From positions 1 through 64,000 of the forward strand of contig JAEKKV010000010.1 of NCBI GenBank assembly GCA_019510185.1: DNA of 64,000 nt, in the 5' to 3' direction. The DNA comes from Verrucomicrobiota bacterium. Its GTDB lineage: Bacteria > Verrucomicrobiota > Verrucomicrobiia > Opitutales > Opitutaceae. The notes beneath the pieces were generated by a model. It worked only from the letters and a program-made list of their open reading frames with translations. It ran no database searches and was not told the origin of the DNA. Positions 39,749 to 49,077 of this stretch are shown one piece after another. Numbering within the stretch: position 1 is the first letter of the stretch; each line of letters begins with the position of its first letter. The position numbers and the translations under genes were made by a program.

Positions 39749-41944
39749 ATGACGGTCCCCCGGCAGTGGCGGGGGCATTCGTATCCCTTGGGCGCCACTT
39801 GGATGGGCAACGGTGTCAACTTTGCCCTGTTCTCGGAGTTCGCCACCGGAGTGGAGCTCTGCCTTTTCGACGATCTCAACCAGCCGGAAGCGACGCGCAT
39901 CCGGTTGCGCGAGCACAACGATCATGTCTGGCACGGGTTTCTGCCGGAGGTGAAGCCGGGGCAACTCTACGGATACCGGGTGGAGGGGCCTTTCGATCCG
40001 GCGAACGGCCATCGGTTTAATCCGCACAAGCTGCTTCTCGATCCCTACGCCAAGGCCATCGCCGGTCGCATTTCCTGGGGTGACGAGATGTTCGGCTACG
40101 TCATGGGGCACGCGGACGGCGACGTGACCTTCGATGAACACGACAATGTGCAGCTCATGCCCAAAAGCGTGGTGGTCGACACCGCGTTTACCTGGGGCAC
40201 CGACCGCCATCCCGAGCGGCCCCTCAACGAAACCGTCATCTACGAGGTGCATGTGAAGGGCTTTTCCAAAGTCTGGGACGCGGTGCCGGAGGCCTTGCGG
40301 GGAACCTATGCCGGCCTCGGCAGTCCGCAGGCCATCGAGTATTTTCTCGGACTGGGTGTGACCGCCATCGAACTCATGCCCGTGCACCACCACGTGGACA
40401 GCAAGCATCTGGTCGAAAAAGGACTGAGCGAGTACTGGGGGTACAACACCATCGGCTTCTTCGCGCCGGAGGCCGGCTACAGCAGCTCGGGCGACCGCGG
40501 CGGGCAGGTCAACGAGTTCAAATCGCTCGTCCACAGCCTGCATGCCGCCGGCCTCGAGGTGATCCTCGACGTGGTCTACAACCACACCGCGGAGGGCAAC
40601 CACTTCGGGCCGACCCTCGCGTTTCGCGGCATCGACAACCGCTCGTACTACCGCCTGGTCGGCGACAATCCGCGCTATTACATGGATTACACCGGCACGG
40701 GCAACACGCTCAACGTGCCGCATCCCCGGGTGCTTCAACTCCTGACCGACAGCCTGCGCTACTGGGTGACGGAGATGCACGTGGACGGCTTCCGTTTCGA
40801 CCTCGCCTCCGCGCTGGCCCGCGAACTGCACGAGGTGCGAAAGCTGGGCGCGTTCTTCGACGTCATCCATCAGGACCCCGTCATCTCCCGCGTGAAGCTG
40901 ATCGCCGAGCCCTGGGACGTGGGCGAGGGCGGCTATCAGGTGGGCAATTTTCCCACCCTCTGGGCGGAGTGGAACGGGAAATACCGCGACACGCTGCGCC
41001 GTTACTGGAAGGGGGATTCGGGGCTCATGAGAGACTTCGCCTATCGCCTCTGCGGCAGTGCGGATCTTTACGAGAACAACGGGAAGACGCCCGCCGCCAG
41101 CATCAATTTCATCACCGCGCACGACGGTTTCACGCTGCGCGATCTCGTTTCGTTCAACGAAAAGCACAATGCCGCCAACGGCGAAAACAACCAGGACGGC
41201 GAGAGCAACAACAACTCGTGGAACTGCGGCCACGAGGGGCTCGACGCCCCCGAAGAGATCCAGGTCCTGCGCCGCCGCATGCAGCGCAATTTTCTCGCCA
41301 CGCTGTTTCTTTCCCAAGGCGTGCCGATGCTGCGCGGCGGCGACGAGTACGGCGCCACCCAGCAAGGCAACAACAACGCCTATTGCCAGGACAACGAGAT
41401 CAGCTGGCTCGATTGGAAGCGCGACGAGCGGGCCGCGACGCTCGTCGATTTTACCAGCCGGTTGATCCGCTTCCGCCTCGCGCATCCCATTTTCCACCAA
41501 CCGCGTTTTTTTCAAGGACGAGCGCTGCGCGGCGGAGGCGTGAAGGACATCACCTGGATCGATGCCGAAGGCCGGGAAATGGACGACCATGCCTGGGGCG
41601 CCCATTTCTCAAAGCTTCTCGGTGTGATGCTCTGCGGAGACTCGCTCGATCTTTACACTTACTTTGGCGAACTCATCCGCGACGAAACCTTCCTCCTCTA
41701 TTTCAACACGCACCACGAGGACCGCGAGGTGGTCCTGCCGGGCGCGGAGGCGGTGGTGTGGCGGCTCATCCTCAACACGGCGGAGGAGAGCGGATTTGTC
41801 GAAGACGGCGGGACGTGCGCCGGCGGTGGCGGTCGCAAGCTTTCGGCGCGCAGTCTTCTCCTCTTCCAGCAGGAAACGGGCTCGGACGACAGCGCACGGG
41901 AAACCCGCCCGGCCCGGCGTCCGGCCCGACGAACCCGCCGCTAG
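39749..41944 (+). CDS. glgX: Glycogen debranching enzyme GlgX-type
   Basis: A 731-residue GH13 isoamylase-type enzyme that removes alpha-1,6 branches from glycogen. An N-terminal CBM48-like domain (residues 5-100) precedes the catalytic barrel: DVVYNHTAEGN, nucleophile Asp in DGFRFDLASAL, acid/base Glu in IAEPWDVGEGGYQVG, and transition-state Asp in ITAHDGFTLRDL with NGENNQDGESNNNSWNCG. It lies 11 bases upstream of treZ, so the two likely form an operon. Confidence 0.94.
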   Translation: MTVPRQWRGHSYPLGATWMGNGVNFALFSEFATGVELCLFDDLNQPEATRIRLREHNDHVWHGFLPEVKPGQLYGYRVEGPFDPANGHRFNPHKLLLDPYAKAIAGRISWGDEMFGYVMGHADGDVTFDEHDNVQLMPKSVVVDTAFTWGTDRHPERPLNETVIYEVHVKGFSKVWDAVPEALRGTYAGLGSPQAIEYFLGLGVTAIELMPVHHHVDSKHLVEKGLSEYWGYNTIGFFAPEAGYSSSGDRGGQVNEFKSLVHSLHAAGLEVILDVVYNHTAEGNHFGPTLAFRGIDNRSYYRLVGDNPRYYMDYTGTGNTLNVPHPRVLQLLTDSLRYWVTEMHVDGFRFDLASALARELHEVRKLGAFFDVIHQDPVISRVKLIAEPWDVGEGGYQVGNFPTLWAEWNGKYRDTLRRYWKGDSGLMRDFAYRLCGSADLYENNGKTPAASINFITAHDGFTLRDLVSFNEKHNAANGENNQDGESNNNSWNCGHEGLDAPEEIQVLRRRMQRNFLATLFLSQGVPMLRGGDEYGATQQGNNNAYCQDNEISWLDWKRDERAATLVDFTSRLIRFRLAHPIFHQPRFFQGRALRGGGVKDITWIDAEGREMDDHAWGAHFSKLLGVMLCGDSLDLYTYFGELIRDETFLLYFNTHHEDREVVLPGAEAVVWRLILNTAEESGFVEDGGTCAGGGGRKLSARSLLLFQQETGSDDSARETRPARRPARRTRR

Positions 41945-41955
41945 TTTTCCTCATC

Positions 41956-43815
41956 ATGACCTTCACGCCCCGCCCTCCCGTCGGTGCGCACGTCCAGCCC
42001 GGCGGGGTTTCCTACCGGGTATGGGCACCTGATCGCCGGACCGTCCGCGTCGCCGTGGGCGGCTCGTCCGCTCCGCTTCGCGTTGTCGAACTGCACCGTG
42101 ACGGGCAGGGCTTCTTCAGCGGGGTTGATCCCGTCGGAGCGGCGGGAGATCTCTACCGCTTTCACCTCGATGGCCGGCTGTTTCTGCCCGACCCCGTTTC
42201 GCGGCACCAGCCCTTCGGCGTGTTCGGACCTTCCCGTGTCGTCGATCCGGAACGCTACGTCTGGCGCACGACCGGGTGGCGTCGTCCGCCGCTGCGCGGC
42301 CGCGTGATCTACGAGTTACACGTCGGCACGTTCACGCCGGAAGGCACGTTCACCGCCGCCATCGGCCGGTTCGATGCGCTCGTGGAACTGGGGGTGAACA
42401 CGATCGAGCTGATGCCGGTGGCGGATTTTCCCGGCCGCTGGAACTGGGGCTACGACGGCGTGATGCTGTATGCGCCGGCACGGTGCTATGGCACGCCGGA
42501 TGATTTGCGCGCCTTGGTGGATGCGGCGCACGCCCGCGGCCTGGCGGTCGTTCTGGACGTGGTTTACAACCACTTGGGGCCGACGGGCAATCATCTGGAG
42601 CGGTACACCCGGTGCTATTTCCACCTCGAGCGCAAAAACGCCTGGGGGAGGGCGCTGAATTTCGATGGTCCGCATTCGCGTCATGTGCGCGATTTCTTTG
42701 TGCAAAACGCGGCCTATTGGTTCGACGAATTTCGTTTCGACGGCCTCCGGCTGGATTCCATTCATTCGATCATCGACGAATCGCCGGTCCACTTGCTTGC
42801 GGAAATCAGCACGCAGGCGCATGCGCGCGGGGCGTTTGTGATCGGCGAGGACGAGCGCAATCTCGCGGAGGTGATCACTCCGACCGAGGCGGGCGGCCTC
42901 GGGTTGGACGCGGTGTGGGCGGACGATTTCCATCACGCCGTGCGCGTGGCCATCACCGGGCAGCGGGAGTCGCATTTCGGGAGTTATCGCGGCATGGCGG
43001 CGGAAATCGCGGAGGCGCTCGCGCACGGCTGGCTTTTTCGCGGGCAGCATTTTCCTCATTGGGGCCGCCCGCGCGGCACGGATGCCTCGCATCGTCCGCC
43101 GGAAAGTTTCGTGGTGTGCATTTCCAACCACGACCAGGTGGGCAACCGAGCGCTCGGCGACCGTCTGCACGAGGGGCTTCATCCGGGAAATTACCGCGCG
43201 GTCTCGATGCTGCTCTGTTTCGCACCGTCCACGCCGCTGCTGTTCATGGGGCAGGAGTGGGCGGCGGCCACGCCGTTTCTTTTTTTCAGCGATCATCCCG
43301 GCGACGTGGGCGAAAACATGGCGGAGAACCGGCTCAGCGAATTTAAAAATTACGGCGTGGAGGTCGAGCCCGAGGTCAGGGAGCAGATCCCCAATCCGCA
43401 GGAGGCGGGGACGTTTCTGGCCTCGAAGCTGAACTGGCGCGAATGCGACGAGCCCGCGCACGCCTGCATGCGGGAGTTCTATCGCGAGTGTCTGGGCCTG
43501 CGGAGGAGCGAGCCGATTTTCCAATCCGCTCCGCGGACGTGCTGGGAGGCGCGCGCGCTGGGGCCGGCGGTCGTGGCTTTGCGCTGGCGGCAGGAGGCGG
43601 GCGATTGGCTGCTTTTGGTCGACTTCACCTCCGGGCACGAGGTGGTTGTGCCGGAGGACGATTTCACCCGCGCCGCCGGCGGGCGTCGTTGGCGAATCCG
43701 GCTGGCCAGCAATGAAGGACGTTTCGGAGGGACCGACGAAACCGAGCCCATCTGGATGGACGAGGCGGGCTTTCATCTTGTCGCGCCCGGTGCGGTTCTC
43801 CTGCGGGAAAGCTGA
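41956..43815 (+). CDS. treZ: Malto-oligosyltrehalose trehalohydrolase
   Basis: A 619-residue GH13 enzyme releasing trehalose from maltooligosyl-trehalose. N-terminal E-set domain (GVSYRVWAPDRRTVRVAVGG), catalytic barrel with DVVYNHLGPTGN, nucleophile Asp in DGLRLDSIHSI, and the TreZ signature CISNHDQVGNRALGDRL. The C-terminal domain begins about residue 520. The partner TreY, which makes the substrate, is not in the window. Starts 11 bases after glgX. Confidence 0.93.
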   Translation: MTFTPRPPVGAHVQPGGVSYRVWAPDRRTVRVAVGGSSAPLRVVELHRDGQGFFSGVDPVGAAGDLYRFHLDGRLFLPDPVSRHQPFGVFGPSRVVDPERYVWRTTGWRRPPLRGRVIYELHVGTFTPEGTFTAAIGRFDALVELGVNTIELMPVADFPGRWNWGYDGVMLYAPARCYGTPDDLRALVDAAHARGLAVVLDVVYNHLGPTGNHLERYTRCYFHLERKNAWGRALNFDGPHSRHVRDFFVQNAAYWFDEFRFDGLRLDSIHSIIDESPVHLLAEISTQAHARGAFVIGEDERNLAEVITPTEAGGLGLDAVWADDFHHAVRVAITGQRESHFGSYRGMAAEIAEALAHGWLFRGQHFPHWGRPRGTDASHRPPESFVVCISNHDQVGNRALGDRLHEGLHPGNYRAVSMLLCFAPSTPLLFMGQEWAAATPFLFFSDHPGDVGENMAENRLSEFKNYGVEVEPEVREQIPNPQEAGTFLASKLNWRECDEPAHACMREFYRECLGLRRSEPIFQSAPRTCWEARALGPAVVALRWRQEAGDWLLLVDFTSGHEVVVPEDDFTRAAGGRRWRIRLASNEGRFGGTDETEPIWMDEAGFHLVAPGAVLLRES

Positions 43816-44025
43816 TCTCCGGAAGATTGCGGCTGAGGGGTCGGAGTTTCCACCAATGGCCGCGTGGCACCGCGCCTGATTTCGGAAAATCACGGCGTGA
43901 GCATACTTCTGTCGTCCCATGAAGTCTGTTCACACCAAGAAAACCGGGGTCTCCGCAGACGCAGAACGGATGGGCCTATCCAACGCGCGCGGGTGGAATC
44001 CTCGACGTCCGATCCCCTTAATCCC

Positions 44026-45417
44026 ATGAAAATTCTCCTGGTGGGCGATGAAGCAAAAAACCGCCGGCTCCTGGCCTTTGGGCTGGCGACGGAGACCGAC
44101 GAACCGGCCGCGATCACCTCGATAGCCGAGCTGATGCAGTTGAAAACACTGCGCGGCTTTGACGTGGCCCTGATCGATTGGGAAATGCGCGGCGAGCCGG
44201 CGGCGGCCGTGCTGTCGCAACTGCGGCGGCTCGCCCCGTGCCTGCCCGTCGTGGCGGGTACCACCACAGCGATGCGGGGCGCCGCCGCCCAGGCCGCCGG
44301 CGCGGTGGCGGCTCTGCTGAAGCCGCTGGACATCGACACCGTTCAGGACGTTTTGAAGCACCATGCGCGGACTCCCTTGCCCGCGATGCCGGAGGCCGCC
44401 TCCGTCCCCGAGCCGGCGCCCGAGACCGCCGTTGCGGAAATAGCGCCGGACGAGGAACCGCTGCAGACGCGGAGCCCGGTGGTTCAGAATCTGCTCGCTA
44501 TGGCCGGCCGCGTGGCGCCCACACCCGCCACCGTTCTGATCCTGGGTGAAAACGGCACCGGCAAGACCCGCTTGGCGCGGATGATTCACGAGCAAAGCGC
44601 CCGCCGCGACCGCCCCTTTGTGACCGTGAACTGCCCCTGTCTCCAGGCGCAGTTGCTCGAAAGCGAACTTTTCGGACATGTGCGCGGTTCCTTCACCGGC
44701 GCAATCAGCGACACGGTGGGGAAAGTCGCCGCCGCCGAGGGCGGCACGCTTTTCCTCGACGAAGTCGGCGAACTGCCCCTCGCGGTCCAGCCCAAGTTGC
44801 TGCGGCTCCTGCAGGATCATTGCTACGAACGCGTCGGTGAAACGCGCACCCGCCTCGCCGACATTCGCGTGCTGGCCGCGACCAATCGCGACCTCAAGGC
44901 CGAGATGATCGCCGGCCGCTTTCGCGAGGATTTGTTTTACCGGCTCAACGTCATCTCGCTCGTGATGCCCCCGCTGCGCAACCGGGTGGAAGACATCGTG
45001 CCCAGCGCCGAGCATTTTCTGGAGGAAATGGGGCGTTCGCTCGGCCGGCATCATCGCGGGTTCACCCTACTCGCGCGGGAGGCGCTGCAACGGCATCCCT
45101 GGCCGGGTAACCTGCGCGAGCTGCGCAACACGATCGAGCGGGTGGCCATTCTCGTGGATCGTGAATTGATCGACGTCGGCGATCTCTCCGAGCTGCAGGG
45201 CGCCGCGGTTGAAAGCGGTCCGCAGGTCGGCGATTTCGTGACGCTGGAGGCGTTGCAGGAGGCGCACATTCGCCGGGTGATCGAGCGGGCCGAGAACTAC
45301 GGCCATGCCGCCCGCGTGCTCGGAATCGACAAGGCCACCCTGTACCGCCACCGCAAGCGCACGGAAAACCGCGTCATGGCCTTCGACTCCGGTCTCGACC
45401 TCGCCTCGGGCGGATAA
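44026..45417 (+). CDS. Sigma-54-dependent response regulator, NtrC family
   Basis: A 463-residue activator: receiver domain (residues 1-120, phospho-Asp in VALIDWEM, Lys in LLKPLDI), a Pro/Glu-rich linker, an AAA+ domain ([12 protein letters not shown]alker [15 protein letters not shown]alker B) and a Fis-type helix-turn-helix ([19 protein letters not shown]). The sigma-54 contact loop reads GSFTGA rather than GAFTGA. The ATG at 44026 starts the receiver domain. It is an orphan: no kinase is adjacent. It may control the glucan or stress genes nearby, which is inference. Confidence 0.9.
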   Translation: MKILLVGDEAKNRRLLAFGLATETDEPAAITSIAELMQLKTLRGFDVALIDWEMRGEPAAAVLSQLRRLAPCLPVVAGTTTAMRGAAAQAAGAVAALLKPLDIDTVQDVLKHHARTPLPAMPEAASVPEPAPETAVAEIAPDEEPLQTRSPVVQNLLAMAGRVAPTPATVLILGENGTGKTRLARMIHEQSARRDRPFVTVNCPCLQAQLLESELFGHVRGSFTGAISDTVGKVAAAEGGTLFLDEVGELPLAVQPKLLRLLQDHCYERVGETRTRLADIRVLAATNRDLKAEMIAGRFREDLFYRLNVISLVMPPLRNRVEDIVPSAEHFLEEMGRSLGRHHRGFTLLAREALQRHPWPGNLRELRNTIERVAILVDRELIDVGDLSELQGAAVESGPQVGDFVTLEALQEAHIRRVIERAENYGHAARVLGIDKATLYRHRKRTENRVMAFDSGLDLASGG

Positions 45418-45451
45418 GCAGGGCCGCTTCGCTTTTTACCCAACCCCCACC

Positions 45452-45610
45452 ATGAATACCTCGCTTGTTTTGTTGATAGTTCTCCTGCTGCTCGCGATTG
45501 GCGCCGTCCCCGCCTGGGGCTACAGCCGGAGCTGGGGCTACGGTCCCAGCGGCGTGCTCGGCCTCATTTTTTTGATTTTGGTCATCATGCTGATCATGGG
45601 ACGGATTTGA
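45452..45610 (+). CDS. DUF3309 small membrane protein
   Basis: A 52-residue protein with two hydrophobic helices and the family centre PAWGYSRSWGYGPSGVLGLI. DUF3309 proteins are tiny membrane proteins, often linked with stress genes; function unknown. It lies 34 bases after the sigma-54 activator and converges with the cardiolipin synthase gene. Confidence 0.88.
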   Translation: MNTSLVLLIVLLLLAIGAVPAWGYSRSWGYGPSGVLGLIFLILVIMLIMGRI

Positions 45611-45623
45611 ATCCGGTTGCCGC

Positions 45624-47033
45624 TCACAACAGCGGCGCGAACGGGCGGCAGATGGACTCGTAGATTTTTTCCCTCAGCGGACGCCGTGCGAAGGTGACCG
45701 CGTCGATTTCCGTGCACGCGGCGAAGTCGGTTTCCAGCTGCCCGGCCAGCGCGGCGACCAGCGGAGGCATGCGCAGCAGCACGCTGAGCTCGAAGTTCAC
45801 GTGCATGGAGCGGTTGTCGATATTGGCCGAGCCAACCAGCAGCCATTCGTCGTCGATGACGCCCGCCTTGGTGTGATGGAGGGCCGGCGAGTATTCGAAA
45901 ATCCTGACGCCGGCGGAAAGCAGATCGTCATAGAAGGATCGGCCGATGCGCAGCAGGGCCGGATGGTCGGTTTTTTCAGTGATGAGCAGGCGCACGTCCA
46001 CGCCGCGGGCCGCGCACAGCTGGAGCGCGATCAAGGTGGCCTGGTTGGGCACGAAGTATCCGGTCGCAAGCCAGAGACGGCGGCGGGCGCGGTTGATGAC
46101 GGCGATGAGCGATTTTTGCATGGGGCTGGACGGCGAGTCGGGCCCGCCAGCGATGACCAAGGCGGGCCAGGCCGCTTCGGCCGAGGTCTGCGGATAATAG
46201 CCGGGCTCGCCGATTTTTTTCCCGGTGGAAAAATACCAGTCGTCGGCAAACGACTCCTGCAGGATCCGGGCGACGGGGCCCTCCAGCTCAACCTGCAGGT
46301 CGCGCCACGGGCCGACCGCCGGATCGAGGCCTTGGTATTCTCGGCCGACATTCATTCCGCCGACAAAGGCGTGGCGGCCATCGATGATCTGGAGCTTCCG
46401 GTGATTGCGCAGATTGAAAAGATAGCGGTGGCGCCGCGGATTGATGGTGAGAAACCAGGAAAATTCTCCGCCGGCCGCGACGATGGGTTGAAAATAGCGG
46501 GCGGAAAGCGTCACGGAGCCCACTTCGTCGAGGAGTACGCGCACGCGCACGCCGCGCCGTGCGGCCGCGAGGAGGGCGTCGCGAAGGCGGTCGCCTGTGG
46601 GGTCGGCCCGCCAGATAAAAAATTGAATGTGCACATGATGGCGCGCGGCTGCGATGCGGGCGCACAACGCATCGTAGAACGTGTTGGCTTCGGGCAGCAG
46701 CCAGGCCTGCGCGGCCTGCGTGGCGGGGATGTCGTTCAGTCGGGAAATCTGCCGTGAGAAAACGGCGTCTTCTTCCGGCAGCTCGGAAACATCGTCCACG
46801 GCGGGCTGGCCAGCCCACAAGGAATGAAAGCCAGCTCTCCGATGCAGTCGCTTCCGGCGCAGGCGATCCGCGCCGATGCCCCAGTAGAACAAGGCGCCCA
46901 GGTAGGGGAAAAGCAGAATGCCCCAAGCCCAGGCGAGGGTGGCAGCGGGACGTTTGCGCAGCCAGAACAGATGGGCCAGCGCGATGGCGGAGACGATATA
47001 GTATCCCAGCGCGAAGAGCGTGGAAAAAGACAT
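45624..47033 (-). CDS. cls: Cardiolipin synthase (phospholipase D family)
   Basis: A 469-residue membrane enzyme forming cardiolipin from phosphatidylglycerol. Two N-terminal membrane spans (residues 5-25 and 33-53) are followed by two HKD motifs: HRKLQIIDGRHAFVGGMN and HTKAGVIDDEWLLVGSANID. The ATG at 47033 precedes the first span. Cardiolipin changes are common in osmotic stress, which suits the neighbouring MscS gene, divergent from it by 79 bases. Confidence 0.92.
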   Translation of the reverse strand: MSFSTLFALGYYIVSAIALAHLFWLRKRPAATLAWAWGILLFPYLGALFYWGIGADRLRRKRLHRRAGFHSLWAGQPAVDDVSELPEEDAVFSRQISRLNDIPATQAAQAWLLPEANTFYDALCARIAAARHHVHIQFFIWRADPTGDRLRDALLAAARRGVRVRVLLDEVGSVTLSARYFQPIVAAGGEFSWFLTINPRRHRYLFNLRNHRKLQIIDGRHAFVGGMNVGREYQGLDPAVGPWRDLQVELEGPVARILQESFADDWYFSTGKKIGEPGYYPQTSAEAAWPALVIAGGPDSPSSPMQKSLIAVINRARRRLWLATGYFVPNQATLIALQLCAARGVDVRLLITEKTDHPALLRIGRSFYDDLLSAGVRIFEYSPALHHTKAGVIDDEWLLVGSANIDNRSMHVNFELSVLLRMPPLVAALAGQLETDFAACTEIDAVTFARRPLREKIYESICRPFAPLL

Positions 47034-47112
47034 GGAGGTGACGGGCCGGACAAGGCCGCGAGGGGAGCCGGCGCATGATGTCACACCCGCGGAAAAACGC
47101 CTACCGGAGCCG

Positions 47113-48558
47113 ATGCGGACGGGTGCCGGGGGGATTTTCCCAGAGCGGGACTGGCCCGATCCTGATGGATGGAATGAGGCCACGCGTCTATCATGGCGGA
47201 TGCTTTCGGGTTTTTTCGCCGATTCCGCGGTGCAGGCGGCGCTCTTGCTGCTGGGTGTGACTTTTCTGGCGGACTGGCTGCTGCGCAGGTTGATGAAACA
47301 GTGGCTGAAAGAACCGGCGCCCGGAGCCGCCCCGCGCGGGCGTTCCTGGCGGCACGGGCTGCTGGTGCTTTCGCCGCCGCTTCGTCTGCTCATTTGGTAT
47401 TACGGCGCCTATCTCGCGGCACGTGTGCTGGTGGCGTATTCGCTGCAGAAGGAGTGGAATCGCTGGGGATCATGGGTTCCGAACGTGGCCGGTGCGGGTG
47501 TTTTTTTCGCCTCCCTGTGGATGCTGCACCGTTCGGCGCGGGTGGTGGATGCGCGCTTGCGAACGGTGGCAACGACGACGCCGGGGGCGTTCGACGATAT
47601 TTTTCTGCCGCTGCTGGGATTGGCGTTTCGGATCGTCCTGCCGGTGGTGGCGCTTTTTTTTCTCGTGCACCTGTGGCCGTTTTCACCGGGGACGCTCGCG
47701 CTTCTGCACAAGCTCATCGCGGTCGCGCTGATTCTGGCGCTGGCCTGGCTCATCGTGCGAGCCTCGGGGGTGGTGGAGCAGGTGGTGCTCGGGCGCAAGG
47801 AGCTGAAGTCGGTCACCAACTACGAGGGGCGGGCGCTGGTTACGCGGGTGAGTCTGTTGCGCAAAATCGCGATGGTCTTCGTGGGCGTCTTCGCGCTGGC
47901 GGCGGTGCTAATGTTGTTTGACGAGGTGCGGGACGTGGGTCGTAGCATTCTCGCCTCGGCCGGCGTGGCCGGAATCATCCTGGGACTGGCGGCCCAACGG
48001 AGCCTGGGAGGGCTTTTCGCGGGTTTGCAGATCGCGCTGACCCAGCCCGTGCGCATCGGCGACCAGATCAAGATGGAGGACGAGGCCGGCGCGGTGGAGG
48101 AGATCACGTTGACGTACGTGGTGGTGCGACGGTGGGATCGTTCCTGCCTGATCGTGCCGATCACCCATTTCATCGAGAATCCGGTCGTCAACTACACCCG
48201 GGGATCTTCGGCGGTTCTGGCGCAGGTGCTGTTGCGGGCGGATTTCTCCCTGCCGGTGCCGCCGCTTCGCGAGTATGTCGAGGGATTGGTCCGGCAGTCG
48301 CCGCTTTGGGATCAGAAAACGCTGGCGGTGCAGACGACCGATGTCCGGCACGAGAGTATGGAAATCCGCATTCTCATCGGCGCGCCCACGGGGGCCTCGG
48401 CTTTTCAATTGCAATGCGAGTTGCGAGAAAAGGCGGTCGAGTTCCTTCACCTGCACTATCCCCAATGTCTTCCCAAAGCACGGGAGGAGGGCAAACCCAT
48501 CACCACGTGGAAGGAGTCGGAGGAGTTTGGAGCGCGCGCTCCGGACCCCGGAAAATAA
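47113..48558 (+). CDS. MscS-family mechanosensitive ion channel
   Basis: A 481-residue membrane protein. Four or five helices precede the conserved MscS pore and beta domain: VGRSILASAGVAGIILGLAA, QRSLGGLFAGLQIALTQP and VRIGDQIKMEDEAGAVEEI, with the Ala/Gly-rich pore helix. It would release solutes during hypo-osmotic shock. Start uncertain: ATG 47113 (weak GGAG three bases upstream) or ATG 47200 just before the first helix. Divergent from the cardiolipin synthase gene. Confidence 0.9.
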   Translation: MRTGAGGIFPERDWPDPDGWNEATRLSWRMLSGFFADSAVQAALLLLGVTFLADWLLRRLMKQWLKEPAPGAAPRGRSWRHGLLVLSPPLRLLIWYYGAYLAARVLVAYSLQKEWNRWGSWVPNVAGAGVFFASLWMLHRSARVVDARLRTVATTTPGAFDDIFLPLLGLAFRIVLPVVALFFLVHLWPFSPGTLALLHKLIAVALILALAWLIVRASGVVEQVVLGRKELKSVTNYEGRALVTRVSLLRKIAMVFVGVFALAAVLMLFDEVRDVGRSILASAGVAGIILGLAAQRSLGGLFAGLQIALTQPVRIGDQIKMEDEAGAVEEITLTYVVVRRWDRSCLIVPITHFIENPVVNYTRGSSAVLAQVLLRADFSLPVPPLREYVEGLVRQSPLWDQKTLAVQTTDVRHESMEIRILIGAPTGASAFQLQCELREKAVEFLHLHYPQCLPKAREEGKPITTWKESEEFGARAPDPGK

Positions 48559-48574
48559 GAGAGGTAGGTCGCGG

Positions 48575-48618
48575 GCGTGGCAAATTGCACTCCCGGGGGA
48601 GCGTGCGTGGCAGTTTGC
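48575..48618 (+). promoter_or_regulatory. Tandem 14-bp boxes 30 bp apart, operator candidate
   Basis: GCGTGGCAAATTGC (48575-48588) recurs as GCGTGGCAGTTTGC (48605-48618), differing at two bases. Each box contains its own dyad (GCAAATTGC; GGCAGTTTGCC). Between them CTCCC/GGGAG forms a small stem. The 30-bp period puts the boxes on the same helix face, upstream of the next gene's start, as for a dimeric regulator. Confidence 0.4.
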
Positions 48619-48675
48619 CCCCGCGATTGTCCGAGTTCTCCATGGGGAAAAGCCATGGCATGGCCGATGCGAGGC

Positions 48676-49077
48676 ATGGACATGCTCAATTTATTCGGAC
48701 GTTTCTCCCGGCTCGTTTCCATCTGGCTGGCGCATCCGACGGCCTTTGTCCTCGCGCTCCTGAGCGTGATCATCTGGGCGGCGACGGGGCCGTTGTACGG
48801 CTACTCCGAAAACTGGCAGCTCATCATCAACACGGGGACGACCATCCTTACCTTCCTGATGGTTTTCCTGATTCAGAACACGCAGAACCGCGACGCCAAG
48901 GCGATGCAGCTCAAGCTCGACGAATTGCTGCGGGCGATGCACGGGGCGCGAAACGAGATGATCGATCTGGAGAACCTGACGGAGGAGGAGATCACCCGTT
49001 ACTGCGGAGAATTCAAAAAGCTGCACCTGCGTTATGAAAAGGAAATGGAAAGGCGCGGTCTTGAAAAAAAGCCCTGA
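48676..49077 (+). CDS. Low-affinity iron permease family membrane protein
   Basis: A 133-residue protein of the family annotated as low-affinity iron permease, although transport by bacterial members is not well demonstrated. Two helices (about residues 12-36 and 48-66) frame the signature NWQLIINTGTTILTFLMVFL, and IQNTQNRDAKAMQLKLDELL follows, then a charged coiled tail. Start at 48676 or 48682: GAGG at 48671 suits the second better. It overlaps the next gene by 44 bp. Confidence 0.85.
   Translation: MDMLNLFGRFSRLVSIWLAHPTAFVLALLSVIIWAATGPLYGYSENWQLIINTGTTILTFLMVFLIQNTQNRDAKAMQLKLDELLRAMHGARNEMIDLENLTEEEITRYCGEFKKLHLRYEKEMERRGLEKKP

Noticed and set aside
48577..48618. Possible sigma-54 promoter (TGGCA ... 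TTGC)
   Set aside because: The spacing between TGGCA and TTGC is two bases, far shorter than the required -24/-12 spacing. Treated as a repeat instead.
48577..48675. GTG start at 48577 extending the iron-permease-family protein
   Set aside because: The extension runs through the tandem dyad boxes and reads as a Cys/Pro-rich stretch unlike the family. ATG 48676 or 48682 fits better.
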